Shown here one piece after another: positions 1-8,513 of a stretch of DNA of 64,000 nt. Under the pieces are notes generated by a model. It saw nothing but the letters and a program-made list of their open reading frames with translations. It was not told where the DNA came from and did not search any database. Both the position numbers and the translations under genes were made by a program. The stretch lies in contig CAZIZN010000021.1 of the NCBI GenBank assembly GCA_964543795.1, positions 39,291 to 103,290 of the forward strand, written 5' to 3'. This DNA is from JACKIC01 sp964543795. GTDB lineage: Bacteria > Planctomycetota > UBA1135 > UBA2386. Every line of letters starts with the position of its first letter. Position 1 is the stretch's first letter.

Positions 1-123
1 GGCCGGGCCAGCCACACCCAGGCGCCGCAGCGGGCCGGCTGCCCCTGTTCGCCCGCGGCTGCTACCCGCGTTGCGGCGCCGCCGGAGACACTGAGCTGGG
101 CCGGCCGTTGCGGCCGGGCCAGC

Positions 124-1173
124 TCACCCGCCGATCGGCGCGATGATCGACCGGACGCCGGGCGACATCGAGAGCATGCCGTTGGGCGCCATCGGGTCGA
201 GCACCGCCCACTGCGTGTAGAAGGACACGCCGAGCGGCAGCGGCGGCAGTTGCAGGACGAGCGTGGCGATCCCGGCTCCGGCGCCGCCGCCGACACTCAC
301 GACGAAGTTCGTGCCGAGCACGTCGTTGCGCAGCTGGCAGCCGAGCGGCGCCATGCCGAGCAGCGATCCGATGTCCACCGGCAAGGGCGTCGTGCCGATC
401 ATCGTGTCGGAGAGACCGATCGACCAGATGCAGACCCGCTGCGAGGCCACCCGACTGACCTGCTGGGTCCACGTGGCGCCCGGCCAGATGAGCTGCAGGA
501 AATCGTTGGTCGGCACGAAGTTACCTTCGCCGGGGCAGCCGGTGCCGTACTCGATCGTCGCGCCGGGTCGGCCGCGGAACCTGGTCACCATGCCGACTCC
601 CTGCTGCACGACGCCCGACACCGCGCCGGGCGAGCCAGCCTGGTAGACGCGGGTCGTGGTGCCGAGCGACACCGTCGTGCCGCGAAGGTTGTAGGGGAAC
701 GGCTGGTTGTTGCGGCTGTTGCCGTGGACGCGGATCTCGACCACGATCGGCCGCTGGCGATCCCACGTGAACTGGGTGACGAACGGCAGCGTCATGACGA
801 CCGCACCCGGCGCACCCGCCAGCAACTGCGCGTTGCCCCGCGGCACCACGAGCAGCGGCGACCCGGCGAAGTTCTGGTCGAACTGGCCCGTCATGCCAAA
901 CGGCTGGCCGTAACCGATCAGGACCTCCATGTCGATCGCGGTCGCGTTCGAGCTCTGGGTCGTCCCGGCGAAGAACTCGATCTGGTCGATGCGCACCGGA
1001 TCGGGCAATGCGGCCTGCAGCGCCGCGGCCGAATACCACTGCTGGTAGCGGCCGATCCCGCCCGGGAAGGGGCGATCGACGTTCTGCGGGCTGACGGGAT
1101 TGGGCACCGTGGCGGTGGTCTGCGCCGTCGCCAGGGGCGCGAGGAGGCTGCACAGCAGGAGGGCTCGGATCAT
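124..1173 (-). CDS. Secreted protein of unknown function
   Basis: A 349-residue protein with a clear Sec signal peptide (MIRALLLCSLLAPLATA, likely cut before Q18), so it should be exported to the periplasm or cell surface. No enzyme domain is recognisable. A short motif YGTGCPGEG lies near residues 208-216, and the C-terminal ~130 residues are hydrophobic and beta-rich with an FYTQWAVLDP stretch. A similar architecture (GTGCPG plus a beta-rich tail) is common in secreted proteins of planctomycetes; that comparison is from memory. The ATG at 1173 is chosen because it places the signal peptide at the very N-terminus. The gene is isolated: the next gene on the same strand starts 160 bp upstream. 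Function unknown. Confidence 0.75.
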   Translation of the reverse strand: MIRALLLCSLLAPLATAQTTATVPNPVSPQNVDRPFPGGIGRYQQWYSAAALQAALPDPVRIDQIEFFAGTTQSSNATAIDMEVLIGYGQPFGMTGQFDQNFAGSPLLVVPRGNAQLLAGAPGAVVMTLPFVTQFTWDRQRPIVVEIRVHGNSRNNQPFPYNLRGTTVSLGTTTRVYQAGSPGAVSGVVQQGVGMVTRFRGRPGATIEYGTGCPGEGNFVPTNDFLQLIWPGATWTQQVSRVASQRVCIWSIGLSDTMIGTTPLPVDIGSLLGMAPLGCQLRNDVLGTNFVVSVGGGAGAGIATLVLQLPPLPLGVSFYTQWAVLDPMAPNGMLSMSPGVRSIIAPIGG

Positions 1174-1286
1174 GGTGGGGGCAGCGAGGGGTCGCGGCGG
1201 GCGACCGGTCGGGGTAGCTGGGGAGTTTACCGTGTGCGGGAACGGGTGGATGGCGACCGTCTCGATCCGGGTCTAGTACGAACCGG

Positions 1287-1304
1287 GGGGAGGGCAACCT
1301 CCCC
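1287..1304 (-). terminator. GC-rich hairpin after the DUF5916 gene
   Basis: A perfect 7-bp stem GGGGAGG/CCTCCCC with a 4-base loop lies 30 bp beyond the stop codon of the DUF5916 gene. There is no U-run, so it may be a weak or Rho-assisted terminator rather than a classical intrinsic one. Confidence 0.35.
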
Positions 1305-1333
1305 GCAGGGCCCGGTCGCTTCGGAAGTTCGTC

Positions 1334-3514
1334 CTAGAATCGCAGGGTGTGCTGCACCTTGAGGGCCAGCGCCTGCTCGGTCGGTGCGAACGAACCGTCG
1401 TCGCGCAGCCAACTGGTGCCGAGCACCGCGAAGAAGTCGCAGCCCTCGGCGTAGATCCAGCGCAGCCGGGCCTGCCAGGCCAGTTCGTCCGATTCGTTGT
1501 CGAACTGCACGAGGTTGTAGAGGCTCAGGCTCGACGAGAGGTGCAGTTCGACCCGCGCGGCCGCGATCTGCGTCGTGAACGCCCGACCCGGCCCGAGATC
1601 GACGTCGTCGGTGGCGTAGGTGGCACCGAGGTGCAGCAGCGCCGACGTGCGCCACGAGCCATCGAAACGCCAGGCGTCGCTGGTGCCATCGAAGAACTCA
1701 CCCGTCTCGTACTTCACCTCGACGTTCCACGGCCGCCCCTGCGACGTCGCGACCGTCGCCCCGCCGCGCAGCGTCTCGTAGTCGCCCGCGAACACCGGCG
1801 TGCTGCCGCCGAACAGCAGGAAGTCCTCCTCGACGCGCTCGAACTGGTCGACCAGACTCAGGTAGACCGTGTCGCTCGACTGCAGCTCGAGCCCCAGCCG
1901 ATCCAGCCGCAGCCGCACCTCCTGCGGCGACCCGTCCTTCGTCTCGTAGCGCTGGCCCGCGACGGCGACGACCCAGTTGCGGATGCCGCTGCCTTCGCCG
2001 AGGCGCGGTCGCCAGCCGACCTCGGCCGCATAGACGCGCGTGCCGCGGCGGCTCACGAAGCCGAGCTCCGGCCTGAAGTCGTCGGCGACCCAGCGCATTC
2101 CCGCACCGATCGTCCACTCGCGGCCGCGGCTGCGCAGGTCGACGGCGTAGCTCTCGCCGTCGGCGGCGTCGCCGGCGCCCTGCGAGGCGAGCGCGTCGAA
2201 CTGGACCTGCAGGTCGAGGTCGCCGACGAAGCGCGGCCAGCGGTGGTAGAAATCCGCGCCCAGCACGGAATTGTCACCGGTGCTGCGCGGGTTGCCGTGG
2301 GTCGCGATCAGCCCGACGGCGGTCTCGTCGGCGAGCGAGTAGCGCACGCGACCGACCGCCAGGTTCTCCTCGTCGGTCGTCGCTGAAGCGTCCGTCTCGA
2401 CGTCGAGCAGACCGATCTCCCAGGGCCCTGCGCGGCCGGAGAGCTTGACGCCCGCGAGGATGGGGATCGGCGTACCGTCGCCGGCGAGGCCGATGCGCCG
2501 CGAGAAGAACGGCAGGAACGTCATGCCGCCGGCGTCGGACGGGCCCGACTGGAAGTACCCGCTGCCGTCGAGGAAGAAGTCGCGCTTCTCGGGGAAGAAC
2601 AGCGGGAAGCGGTTGAGGTTGATCTGCCGGCCGTCGGCCTCCGTCTCGGCGAAGTCCGTGAACACGGTCGTCGCGAGCCGCATCGACGGCGACAGCTGCC
2701 AGTAGACCTCGCCACCCGCGTCCGGATCGAAGCGCCAGTCGGCGTTCGCGGCGGCACGGTCGCGCGACACGTTCAGCGCGGCGTAGGGCACGACGTCGAC
2801 GCCGTGGCCGCTGTCGACCTCGCCGAAGCCCTCGAGCGTGCCGACCTCGCTGGGCCGGTAGAAGCGCACGCGCTGATTCGGGAAGGCCCACCGGTAGACC
2901 TCGTTGCGCGTGCGGGCGAGCCGCTGCAGGTTGAAACCCCACGAATGCCCGCCGGCGCGGCGCGGCAGGCTGCGGAACGGGATCGCCAGTTCGGCGAACC
3001 AGCCCTGCTCGGTGCGCTGCACCTCGCCGCGCCAGATCGTGTCCCACGGCTTGTCGAACCGGTTGCCGTTCGCCGAGATCAACGCGTCGCCGATCGAACC
3101 CGCTGCGCCGACCTGGAAGAAGTAGGCGATCTGCCGACTCTCGAGCGGGTCGAGCATGATCTCGACGCGGTCGTCGGGGTCGAGCTGCGCGTCGCGCGCG
3201 CGCATCCTGGCGACCACCGCCGCGGGGTCGTCGTAGCACCAGAGCCCGATGTAGAGGTGATGGCGATCGTGCAGCAGCTTGACCACGGTCGGCTGCGTCG
3301 GTGCGCGCCCCTCCCAAGGTTCGACCATCGTCAGCTCGCCGATCGCAGGCGCCGTGGACCAGCACGGATCGGAGAGGCGGCCATCGATGCGCGGCGCGTC
3401 CTGTTCGGCGATCCGGCCGACCTGGGCGACCGGGCGGCTCGCGGCCGGCGGCGGGTCCTGGGCAGCGGGTGCGGCAGCCGCGAAGGCCGCGAGGAACCAG
3501 GGGCCGAGCGACAT
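1334..3514 (-). CDS. DUF5916 / CBM9-like outer-membrane protein
   Basis: A 726-residue exported protein. After a short hydrophobic leader (FLAAFAAAAPAAQ), residues ~35-210 resemble the carbohydrate-binding family 9-like domain: IDGRLSDPCW, then LYIGLWCYD, then DDRVEIMLDP. Residues ~230-726 fit the DUF5916 family, including the typical FPEKRDFFLDGSGYF and FFSRRIGL segments followed by alternating beta strands ending in KVQHTLRF, as expected for an outer-membrane beta-barrel. Members are usually 700-900 residues, so this one is full length. The substrate is unknown; a role in binding or taking up glycans is only suggested by the CBM9-like domain. The ATG at 3514 is the first start and directly precedes the leader. 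Confidence 0.85.
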   Translation of the reverse strand: MSLGPWFLAAFAAAAPAAQDPPPAASRPVAQVGRIAEQDAPRIDGRLSDPCWSTAPAIGELTMVEPWEGRAPTQPTVVKLLHDRHHLYIGLWCYDDPAAVVARMRARDAQLDPDDRVEIMLDPLESRQIAYFFQVGAAGSIGDALISANGNRFDKPWDTIWRGEVQRTEQGWFAELAIPFRSLPRRAGGHSWGFNLQRLARTRNEVYRWAFPNQRVRFYRPSEVGTLEGFGEVDSGHGVDVVPYAALNVSRDRAAANADWRFDPDAGGEVYWQLSPSMRLATTVFTDFAETEADGRQINLNRFPLFFPEKRDFFLDGSGYFQSGPSDAGGMTFLPFFSRRIGLAGDGTPIPILAGVKLSGRAGPWEIGLLDVETDASATTDEENLAVGRVRYSLADETAVGLIATHGNPRSTGDNSVLGADFYHRWPRFVGDLDLQVQFDALASQGAGDAADGESYAVDLRSRGREWTIGAGMRWVADDFRPELGFVSRRGTRVYAAEVGWRPRLGEGSGIRNWVVAVAGQRYETKDGSPQEVRLRLDRLGLELQSSDTVYLSLVDQFERVEEDFLLFGGSTPVFAGDYETLRGGATVATSQGRPWNVEVKYETGEFFDGTSDAWRFDGSWRTSALLHLGATYATDDVDLGPGRAFTTQIAAARVELHLSSSLSLYNLVQFDNESDELAWQARLRWIYAEGCDFFAVLGTSWLRDDGSFAPTEQALALKVQHTLRF

Positions 3515-3615
3515 GCGAGGGGCGGCACCTTACGGAGCGCCTGCCACCGCCGCTGGTCCGATCGCGGCGAAATCGACGCCCGGCCCGACGTGGCGGCCCG
3601 ACCCGACGACGCGGC

Positions 3616-4830
3616 TCAGCGACCCAGCGTGCCGCGCACCTTGAGTCCCTGCATGGTCCCGGCCCCGGCCATCGCCGCGGGACGCGGCGGCGCCGCTCCG
3701 GCGCCGGACTGGCCGCCCATCGACATGCCCATCGCGCCGGCGGCGGCGGGCTGCTGCGGCTTCACCTTCACCTCGCCCAGGCGCCGGCGCACGTCGTCGG
3801 GCCGGTTGGACTTGGCGACCGCGTCGTCCGGCGAGATCAGGCCCTCGGCGTAGTGGCGCAGCAGTTCGTCCTCGAGCGTCGTCATGCCGAACTGCTTGCC
3901 GGTCTGCATGAGGTTCAGGATCTGCGCGGACTTCGCCTCGCGCACGAGCGAACGCACGGCGTCGGTGGCGACCAGGATCTCGCGCACCGCGACGCGACCG
4001 CCGCCGATCCTGGGCACCAGCGTCTGCGAGATGACGCCCTGCAGCGTGCCGGCGAGCTGCACGCGCACCTGCTGTTGCGCGTCGGTCGGGAAGACGTCGA
4101 TGATGCGGTCCACGGTCGAGATCGCGCTCGTCGTGTGCAAGGTGCCGAACACGAGGTGGCCCGTCTCCGCCGCCGAGATCGCCATCGAGATCGTCTCGAG
4201 GTCGCGCATCTCGCCGATCAGGATCACGTCGGGATCCTGGCGCAGCGCGCGGCGCAGCCCCTCGCGGAACGAGTTGCAGTCCTGGCCGATCTGCCGCTGC
4301 GTGACGAAGCACTGCTTGTCGGGGTGCACGAACTCGAGCGGATCCTCCATCGTCAGGATGTGGCCGTGCTCGGTCTGGTTGATGTAGTCGATCATCGCCG
4401 CGAGCGTCGTCGACTTGCCCGAGCCGGTCGGGCCGGTGACGAGCACGAGCCCGCGCGGCTTGGCGGCGAGGTCGAGGCAGATCTGCGGCAGGCCCAGCTT
4501 CCGGTAGTCCGGGATCTCGTCGGGGATCTGGCGCACGACGAGCCCGCAGGCGGAGCGCTGGTGCAGCGCGTTCACGCGGAAGCGCGCGAGGTCCTTCACC
4601 GCGTACGAGAAGTCGATGTCCTTCTCGTTCTGGAACCGCTCCCACTGGTCCGCACTCATGAGCTGGCGCGCGAGGCCGGCGGTGGCGTCGGGGGTGAGCC
4701 GCCCGAACTCCTCCTGCGGTTGGACCTCGCCGTCGATGCGGAAACCCGGGCAGCTCCCGGCCTTGATGTGCAGATCCGAAGCGCCCTTGAGCACCATGCC
4801 ACGGAGCAGTTCCTGAATGTCGAGCGTCAC
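3616..4830 (-). CDS. pilT: PilT-type twitching motility / retraction ATPase
   Basis: Cytoplasmic hexameric ATPase that depolymerises type IV pili. Seen in order: Walker A GPTGSGKST (~res 133-141), the Asp box with GEMRDLETI (~203-211), the His box TLHTTSA (~230) and the PilT-type AVRSLVREAKSAQI segment near residue 290. GTG at 4830 (VTLDIQELLRGMVLKGASDL) is chosen because GGGGAAGGA sits 5-6 bases upstream and the family begins this way; an upstream extension is open but not protein-like. Length from this start is 404 residues, slightly over the usual ~350. The excess is an Ala/Gly/Met/Pro-rich tail (QQPAAAGAMGMSMGGQ onward) not found in typical PilT. No pilB or pilin gene is in the window. 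Divergent from polyphosphate kinase. Confidence 0.93.
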   Translation of the reverse strand: MTLDIQELLRGMVLKGASDLHIKAGSCPGFRIDGEVQPQEEFGRLTPDATAGLARQLMSADQWERFQNEKDIDFSYAVKDLARFRVNALHQRSACGLVVRQIPDEIPDYRKLGLPQICLDLAAKPRGLVLVTGPTGSGKSTTLAAMIDYINQTEHGHILTMEDPLEFVHPDKQCFVTQRQIGQDCNSFREGLRRALRQDPDVILIGEMRDLETISMAISAAETGHLVFGTLHTTSAISTVDRIIDVFPTDAQQQVRVQLAGTLQGVISQTLVPRIGGGRVAVREILVATDAVRSLVREAKSAQILNLMQTGKQFGMTTLEDELLRHYAEGLISPDDAVAKSNRPDDVRRRLGEVKVKPQQPAAAGAMGMSMGGQSGAGAAPPRPAAMAGAGTMQGLKVRGTLGR

Positions 4831-5033
4831 GTCGTCCTTCCCCTTCGAGTGGTGCCGGCCCGAACCCTTTGCGGGCGAGGGGATCGGCGGCGGACGCGAG
4901 GATCCTTGACGCGGGGGCGGCAGGTTGGCCCAGCGCGGGACGCGGCCGATGAAGGAACCGTGAAGTGCGCCCCCACAGTGGCCCGGGGAGGTCCGATGGG
5001 GTGCAATGGCCTGCTCGCGCTGCACCGACCGAG

Positions 5034-7295
5034 ATGACCGAACTGCCGCAACCCAACGTGTTCCAGCCCAACGACGAGGTCCTCGGGCGTTTCCATCGCC
5101 TCGGCGAGCAGACCGCCGCGGCGAATCCGGGCGCACCGACGCTCGACGCCGGTGGTCCGGTCAGCGCGCCGCTGAACAGCCTCGACCGCACGACGCTGTT
5201 CCTCAACCGCGAGCAGTCCTGGCTCTGGTTCAACCGCCGCGTGCTCGAGGAGGCGGTGGACGAGACCAACCCGCTGCTCGAACGGGTGAAGTTCCTGGCG
5301 ATCGCCAGCAGCAACCTCGACGAGTTCTTCGAGATCCGCGTCGCCGGCACGCTCGAACTCGTCGAGGCGGGCCTGCAGGGCGAGAACCCGGACGGCATCA
5401 AGCCGCAGGAGGAGCTCGCGCGGATCCGCGCCGACGCCCACGTCTTCCACGAACTGATGCACCGCACGTGGTGCGACCGCATGCTGCCCGCCCTGTCGCG
5501 GGCCGGCATCGAGTTCCGCGAGATCCGGCAGCTGACGCCGGCACAGCAGCGTTGGGTCGAGGGCTACTTCCAGAAGGAGATCTACCCGATCCTCACGCCG
5601 CTGGCCGTCGACCCGGCGCACCCGTTCCCGGTGCTGCTCAACAAGTCGGTGAACCTCGTCGTGCTGCTGTCGGACCCGCGCGCGCAGCGACGCACGCACC
5701 GCATGGCGGTCGTGCAGGTGCCGCGCACCCTGCCGCGCATCCTGCGCCTGCCGGAGATCGACGGCCAGCGCGCCTACGTGTTCACCGCGGACATCGTGCA
5801 GGCGAACCTCGGCATGCTCTTCGCGGGGCTGGAGATCGTGCATTCGAGCACGTTCCGCGTCACCCGCGACAGCAACCTCGACGTCGACGAGATCCACGCC
5901 ACCGACCTGATGACGTCGATCGAGAAGGAACTGGTCAAGCGGCGGCGCGGCGAGCCGGTCCGCCTCGAGATCGACACGGGCGCGCACCCCGACGTCGTCG
6001 ACCGCTTCCTCAAGGCGTTCACCCTCGAGTCCGAGGACGTCTACTACTGCGACGGCCCCGTCAACCTCGGCCGGATCATGGAGCTCTACGCCATGGTCGA
6101 GACGCCCGAGCACAAGGACACGCCTGCGCCGTCGCGACGCGTCTGGACCTGGTCGACCGCCGACGAGATGTTCGCGGACCTGCGCGACGGCGACATCCTG
6201 CTGCACCACCCCTACGAGTCGTTCTCGCCGGTCGAGGACTTCGTGCGGCTGGCGGCGCGCGATCCCAGGGTCCAGGCGATCAAGCAGACGATCTACCGGG
6301 CGGGCAGCCGCAACACGATGGTCGAGTCGCTGATCGAGGCGGCGCAGCATCGCAAGCAGGTCACCGCGATCGTCGAACTCAAGGCGCGCTTCGACGAGGA
6401 GGCGAACATCCTCTGGGCTCGGCGCATGGAGCAGGCCGGCGTGCACGTCGTCTACGGCATCGTCGGGCTCAAGACGCATGCCAAGTGCACGCTCGTCGTG
6501 CGCCGCGAGGACGACGGCCTGCGCCGCTACTGCCACGTCGGCACGGGCAACTACAACCCCGCGACCGCCCGCCTCTACACGGACCTCGGCCTGCTCACCG
6601 CCCGAGCCGATCTCGGCGAGGAGGTCGCCGAGACCTTCAACATGATCACCGGCTACACCCGCGTGCCGGCGATGGAACACCTGCTCGTGGCGCCGTTCAC
6701 GCTGCGCGACAAGGTCCTGCAGCTGATCCGCGCGGAGATCGACAACAAGCGCTCGGGCAAACCGGCCGGCATCAAGGCGAAGCTGAACAACCTCGCCGAT
6801 CCGGCGATCATCCTGGCCCTCTACGAGGCCTCGCGCGCCGGCGTGCGCGTGCAGCTCTGCGTGCGCAGCGTGTGCTGCCTGCGCCCGGGCGTGCCGGGCC
6901 TCAGCGACAACATCACGGTCGTCACGATCGTCGACCGCTTCCTCGAGCACAGCCGCGTGTACTACTTCGAGAACGCCGGCAGCCCGATCGTGTATCTGTC
7001 CTCGGCCGACTGGATGGCCCGCAACCTCGATCGCCGCGTCGAGGTCGCGGTCCCGGTGTACGACCCCGAACTCAAGCGCCGCGTGATCGACGAGGTGCTT
7101 GGGCTGGCCTTCGCCGACAACGTGAAGGCGCGGCACGTGCTGGCCGACGGCCGCAGCGAACGCATCGTGCGCGCCGAGGGCGCGCCGCAGGTGCGCAGCC
7201 AGACCGCGCTGCTCGACCTCATGACGAAGCAGACCGAGGCCGGCGACAGCGGCACGGCGGGCGCGCAGAAGCGCAAGAAGCGCAAGAAGGGCTGA
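5034..7295 (+). CDS. ppk1: Polyphosphate kinase 1
   Basis: Reversibly moves the terminal phosphate of ATP onto polyphosphate, storing phosphate and energy. Family landmarks are all present: FLNREQSWLWFNRRVLEEA at the N-domain, ASSNLDEFFEIRVAG, the autophosphorylated histidine in YGIVGLKTHAK (~res 480), HVGTGNYNPATARLYTD, the second conserved histidine in DRFLEHSRVYYF (~637) and SSADWMARNLDRRVE. Length is 753 residues with a Lys-rich tail (AQKRKKRKKG). The ATG at 5034 is preferred because the protein becomes family-like soon after. A GTG at 4965 has an AAGGAA about 8 bases upstream and would add 23 unconvincing residues, so the start is not settled. Divergent from pilT with ~200 bp between. 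Confidence 0.95.
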   Translation: MTELPQPNVFQPNDEVLGRFHRLGEQTAAANPGAPTLDAGGPVSAPLNSLDRTTLFLNREQSWLWFNRRVLEEAVDETNPLLERVKFLAIASSNLDEFFEIRVAGTLELVEAGLQGENPDGIKPQEELARIRADAHVFHELMHRTWCDRMLPALSRAGIEFREIRQLTPAQQRWVEGYFQKEIYPILTPLAVDPAHPFPVLLNKSVNLVVLLSDPRAQRRTHRMAVVQVPRTLPRILRLPEIDGQRAYVFTADIVQANLGMLFAGLEIVHSSTFRVTRDSNLDVDEIHATDLMTSIEKELVKRRRGEPVRLEIDTGAHPDVVDRFLKAFTLESEDVYYCDGPVNLGRIMELYAMVETPEHKDTPAPSRRVWTWSTADEMFADLRDGDILLHHPYESFSPVEDFVRLAARDPRVQAIKQTIYRAGSRNTMVESLIEAAQHRKQVTAIVELKARFDEEANILWARRMEQAGVHVVYGIVGLKTHAKCTLVVRREDDGLRRYCHVGTGNYNPATARLYTDLGLLTARADLGEEVAETFNMITGYTRVPAMEHLLVAPFTLRDKVLQLIRAEIDNKRSGKPAGIKAKLNNLADPAIILALYEASRAGVRVQLCVRSVCCLRPGVPGLSDNITVVTIVDRFLEHSRVYYFENAGSPIVYLSSADWMARNLDRRVEVAVPVYDPELKRRVIDEVLGLAFADNVKARHVLADGRSERIVRAEGAPQVRSQTALLDLMTKQTEAGDSGTAGAQKRKKRKKG

Positions 7296-7351
7296 GCGCC
7301 GCGCGGTCGCCCCGACCGCGCCGCGTCACCGCGCCGGGTCACTGCGCCGGG

Positions 7352-8446
7352 TCACTGCGCGAGCGCGCGCAGGATGCGCGCGATCGCCGCCGAGCTCGTG
7401 CCGTCGCCGTACGGGTTCACGACGGTCGCCATCGCGCGGTGGGCCGCCGCGTCGTCGAGCAGTTCGTTCGCCGCCGCGACGATGCGCGCTTCGTCGGGAC
7501 CGACGAGGCGCGCGGCACCCGCCGCCACGCCCTCGGGACGCTCCGTCTCGTGGCGCAGCACGAGTACCGGCTTGCCGAGGCTCGGCGCCTCCTCCTGCAC
7601 GCCCCCCGAATCCGTCAGGATCAGCGAGCACGCCTTCATCGCCGCGACCATGTCCGGGTAGTCGAGCGGCTCGCAGAGCCGCACGTTCGGCTGGCCCGCC
7701 AGCATGCGCTCGACGACGCCGCGCACGTTCGGGTTGGGATGCACGGGGTAGAGCAGCTGCACGTCGCCGCGTGCGGCCACCGCGCGCAGACCGCGGCAGA
7801 GCGACTCGAAAGGGGCCCCGAAGTTCTCGCGCCGGTGCGCTGTCACGAGCACGAGGCGCTTGCCCGGCGGCGGCGCGAACTTCGTCGCGTCGACGCGCTC
7901 CGCGGTCCAGAGCAGGGCGTCGATGACGGTGTTGCCGACGACGTGCACGGCGTCCTCGGGCACGTTCTCGCGCAGCAGGTTGTCGCGCGCACGCGCGGTC
8001 GGCGCGAAGTGCAGATCGGCGAGCCGGCCGACGATCGCACGGTTGCTCTCCTCGGGGAACGGCTGCCACTTGTCGCCCGTGCGCAGACCCGCCTCGACGT
8101 GCGCGAAGCGGATGCGCCGATAGAACGAGCACAGCGCGGCGACCATCACCGTCGTCGTGTCGCCCTGTGCCAGCACCCAGTCCGGCCGTTCCTCGGCGAG
8201 CACCGGGTCCAGCGCCGAGATCATGCGCGCCGTCAGGTCCGCCAGCGACTGGTCGTGGCGCATCAGGTCGAGGTCGCGATCCGGTCGGATGCCGAAGAAG
8301 GCGAAGATCTGGTCGAGCATCTGCCGGTGCTGTGCCGTCGCCAGCACCCGGCATTCGGCCCACGGCTCGCGCTGCAGCGCGTGCACGACCGGGGCCATCT
8401 TGACCGCCTCGGGACGCGTCCCGACCACCACGAGGATTCGCTTCAT
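7352..8446 (-). CDS. wecB: UDP-N-acetylglucosamine 2-epimerase (non-hydrolysing)
   Basis: Interconverts UDP-GlcNAc and UDP-ManNAc to supply sugar nucleotides for surface polysaccharide. The 364-residue length and motifs fit the family: GTRPEAVKMAPV at the N-terminus, VLAQGDTTTVM, HVEAGLRTG, VVGNTVIDAL, VTAHRRENFG, YPVHPNPNVR, and LTDSGGVQEEAPSLGKPVLV followed by RHETERPE. The ATG at 8446 (MKRILVVVG) matches the family start; eight upstream residues in the open frame are not needed. It is the last gene of the minus-strand arm of the glycan cluster, 67 bp after the large glycosyltransferase fusion. Two 13-bp tandem copies overlap its stop codon. Confidence 0.95.
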   Translation of the reverse strand: MKRILVVVGTRPEAVKMAPVVHALQREPWAECRVLATAQHRQMLDQIFAFFGIRPDRDLDLMRHDQSLADLTARMISALDPVLAEERPDWVLAQGDTTTVMVAALCSFYRRIRFAHVEAGLRTGDKWQPFPEESNRAIVGRLADLHFAPTARARDNLLRENVPEDAVHVVGNTVIDALLWTAERVDATKFAPPPGKRLVLVTAHRRENFGAPFESLCRGLRAVAARGDVQLLYPVHPNPNVRGVVERMLAGQPNVRLCEPLDYPDMVAAMKACSLILTDSGGVQEEAPSLGKPVLVLRHETERPEGVAAGAARLVGPDEARIVAAANELLDDAAAHRAMATVVNPYGDGTSSAAIARILRALAQ

Positions 8447-8513
8447 CCGAAAGGGGCGGCATGTTCGCACACCGCCGGCGGAGGAGCCAAGGTTCTCGCG
8501 GCAGCGTGCGCGG

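Noticed and set aside
1..123. 12-bp repeat GGCCGGGCCAGC at 1-12 and 112-123
   Set aside because: Low-complexity G+C sequence at the window edge; too short and too simple to call.
4965..5033. GTG start at 4965 for polyphosphate kinase
   Set aside because: It has an AAGGAA upstream, but the 23 extra residues (RPHSGPGRSDGVQWPARAAP) do not look like the family N-terminus. Left as an alternative.
7331..7356. Two tandem 13-bp copies (GCGCCGGGTCACT) over the wecB stop codon
   Set aside because: Only two copies, short, and in plain G+C-rich intergenic sequence; no sign of function or mobility.
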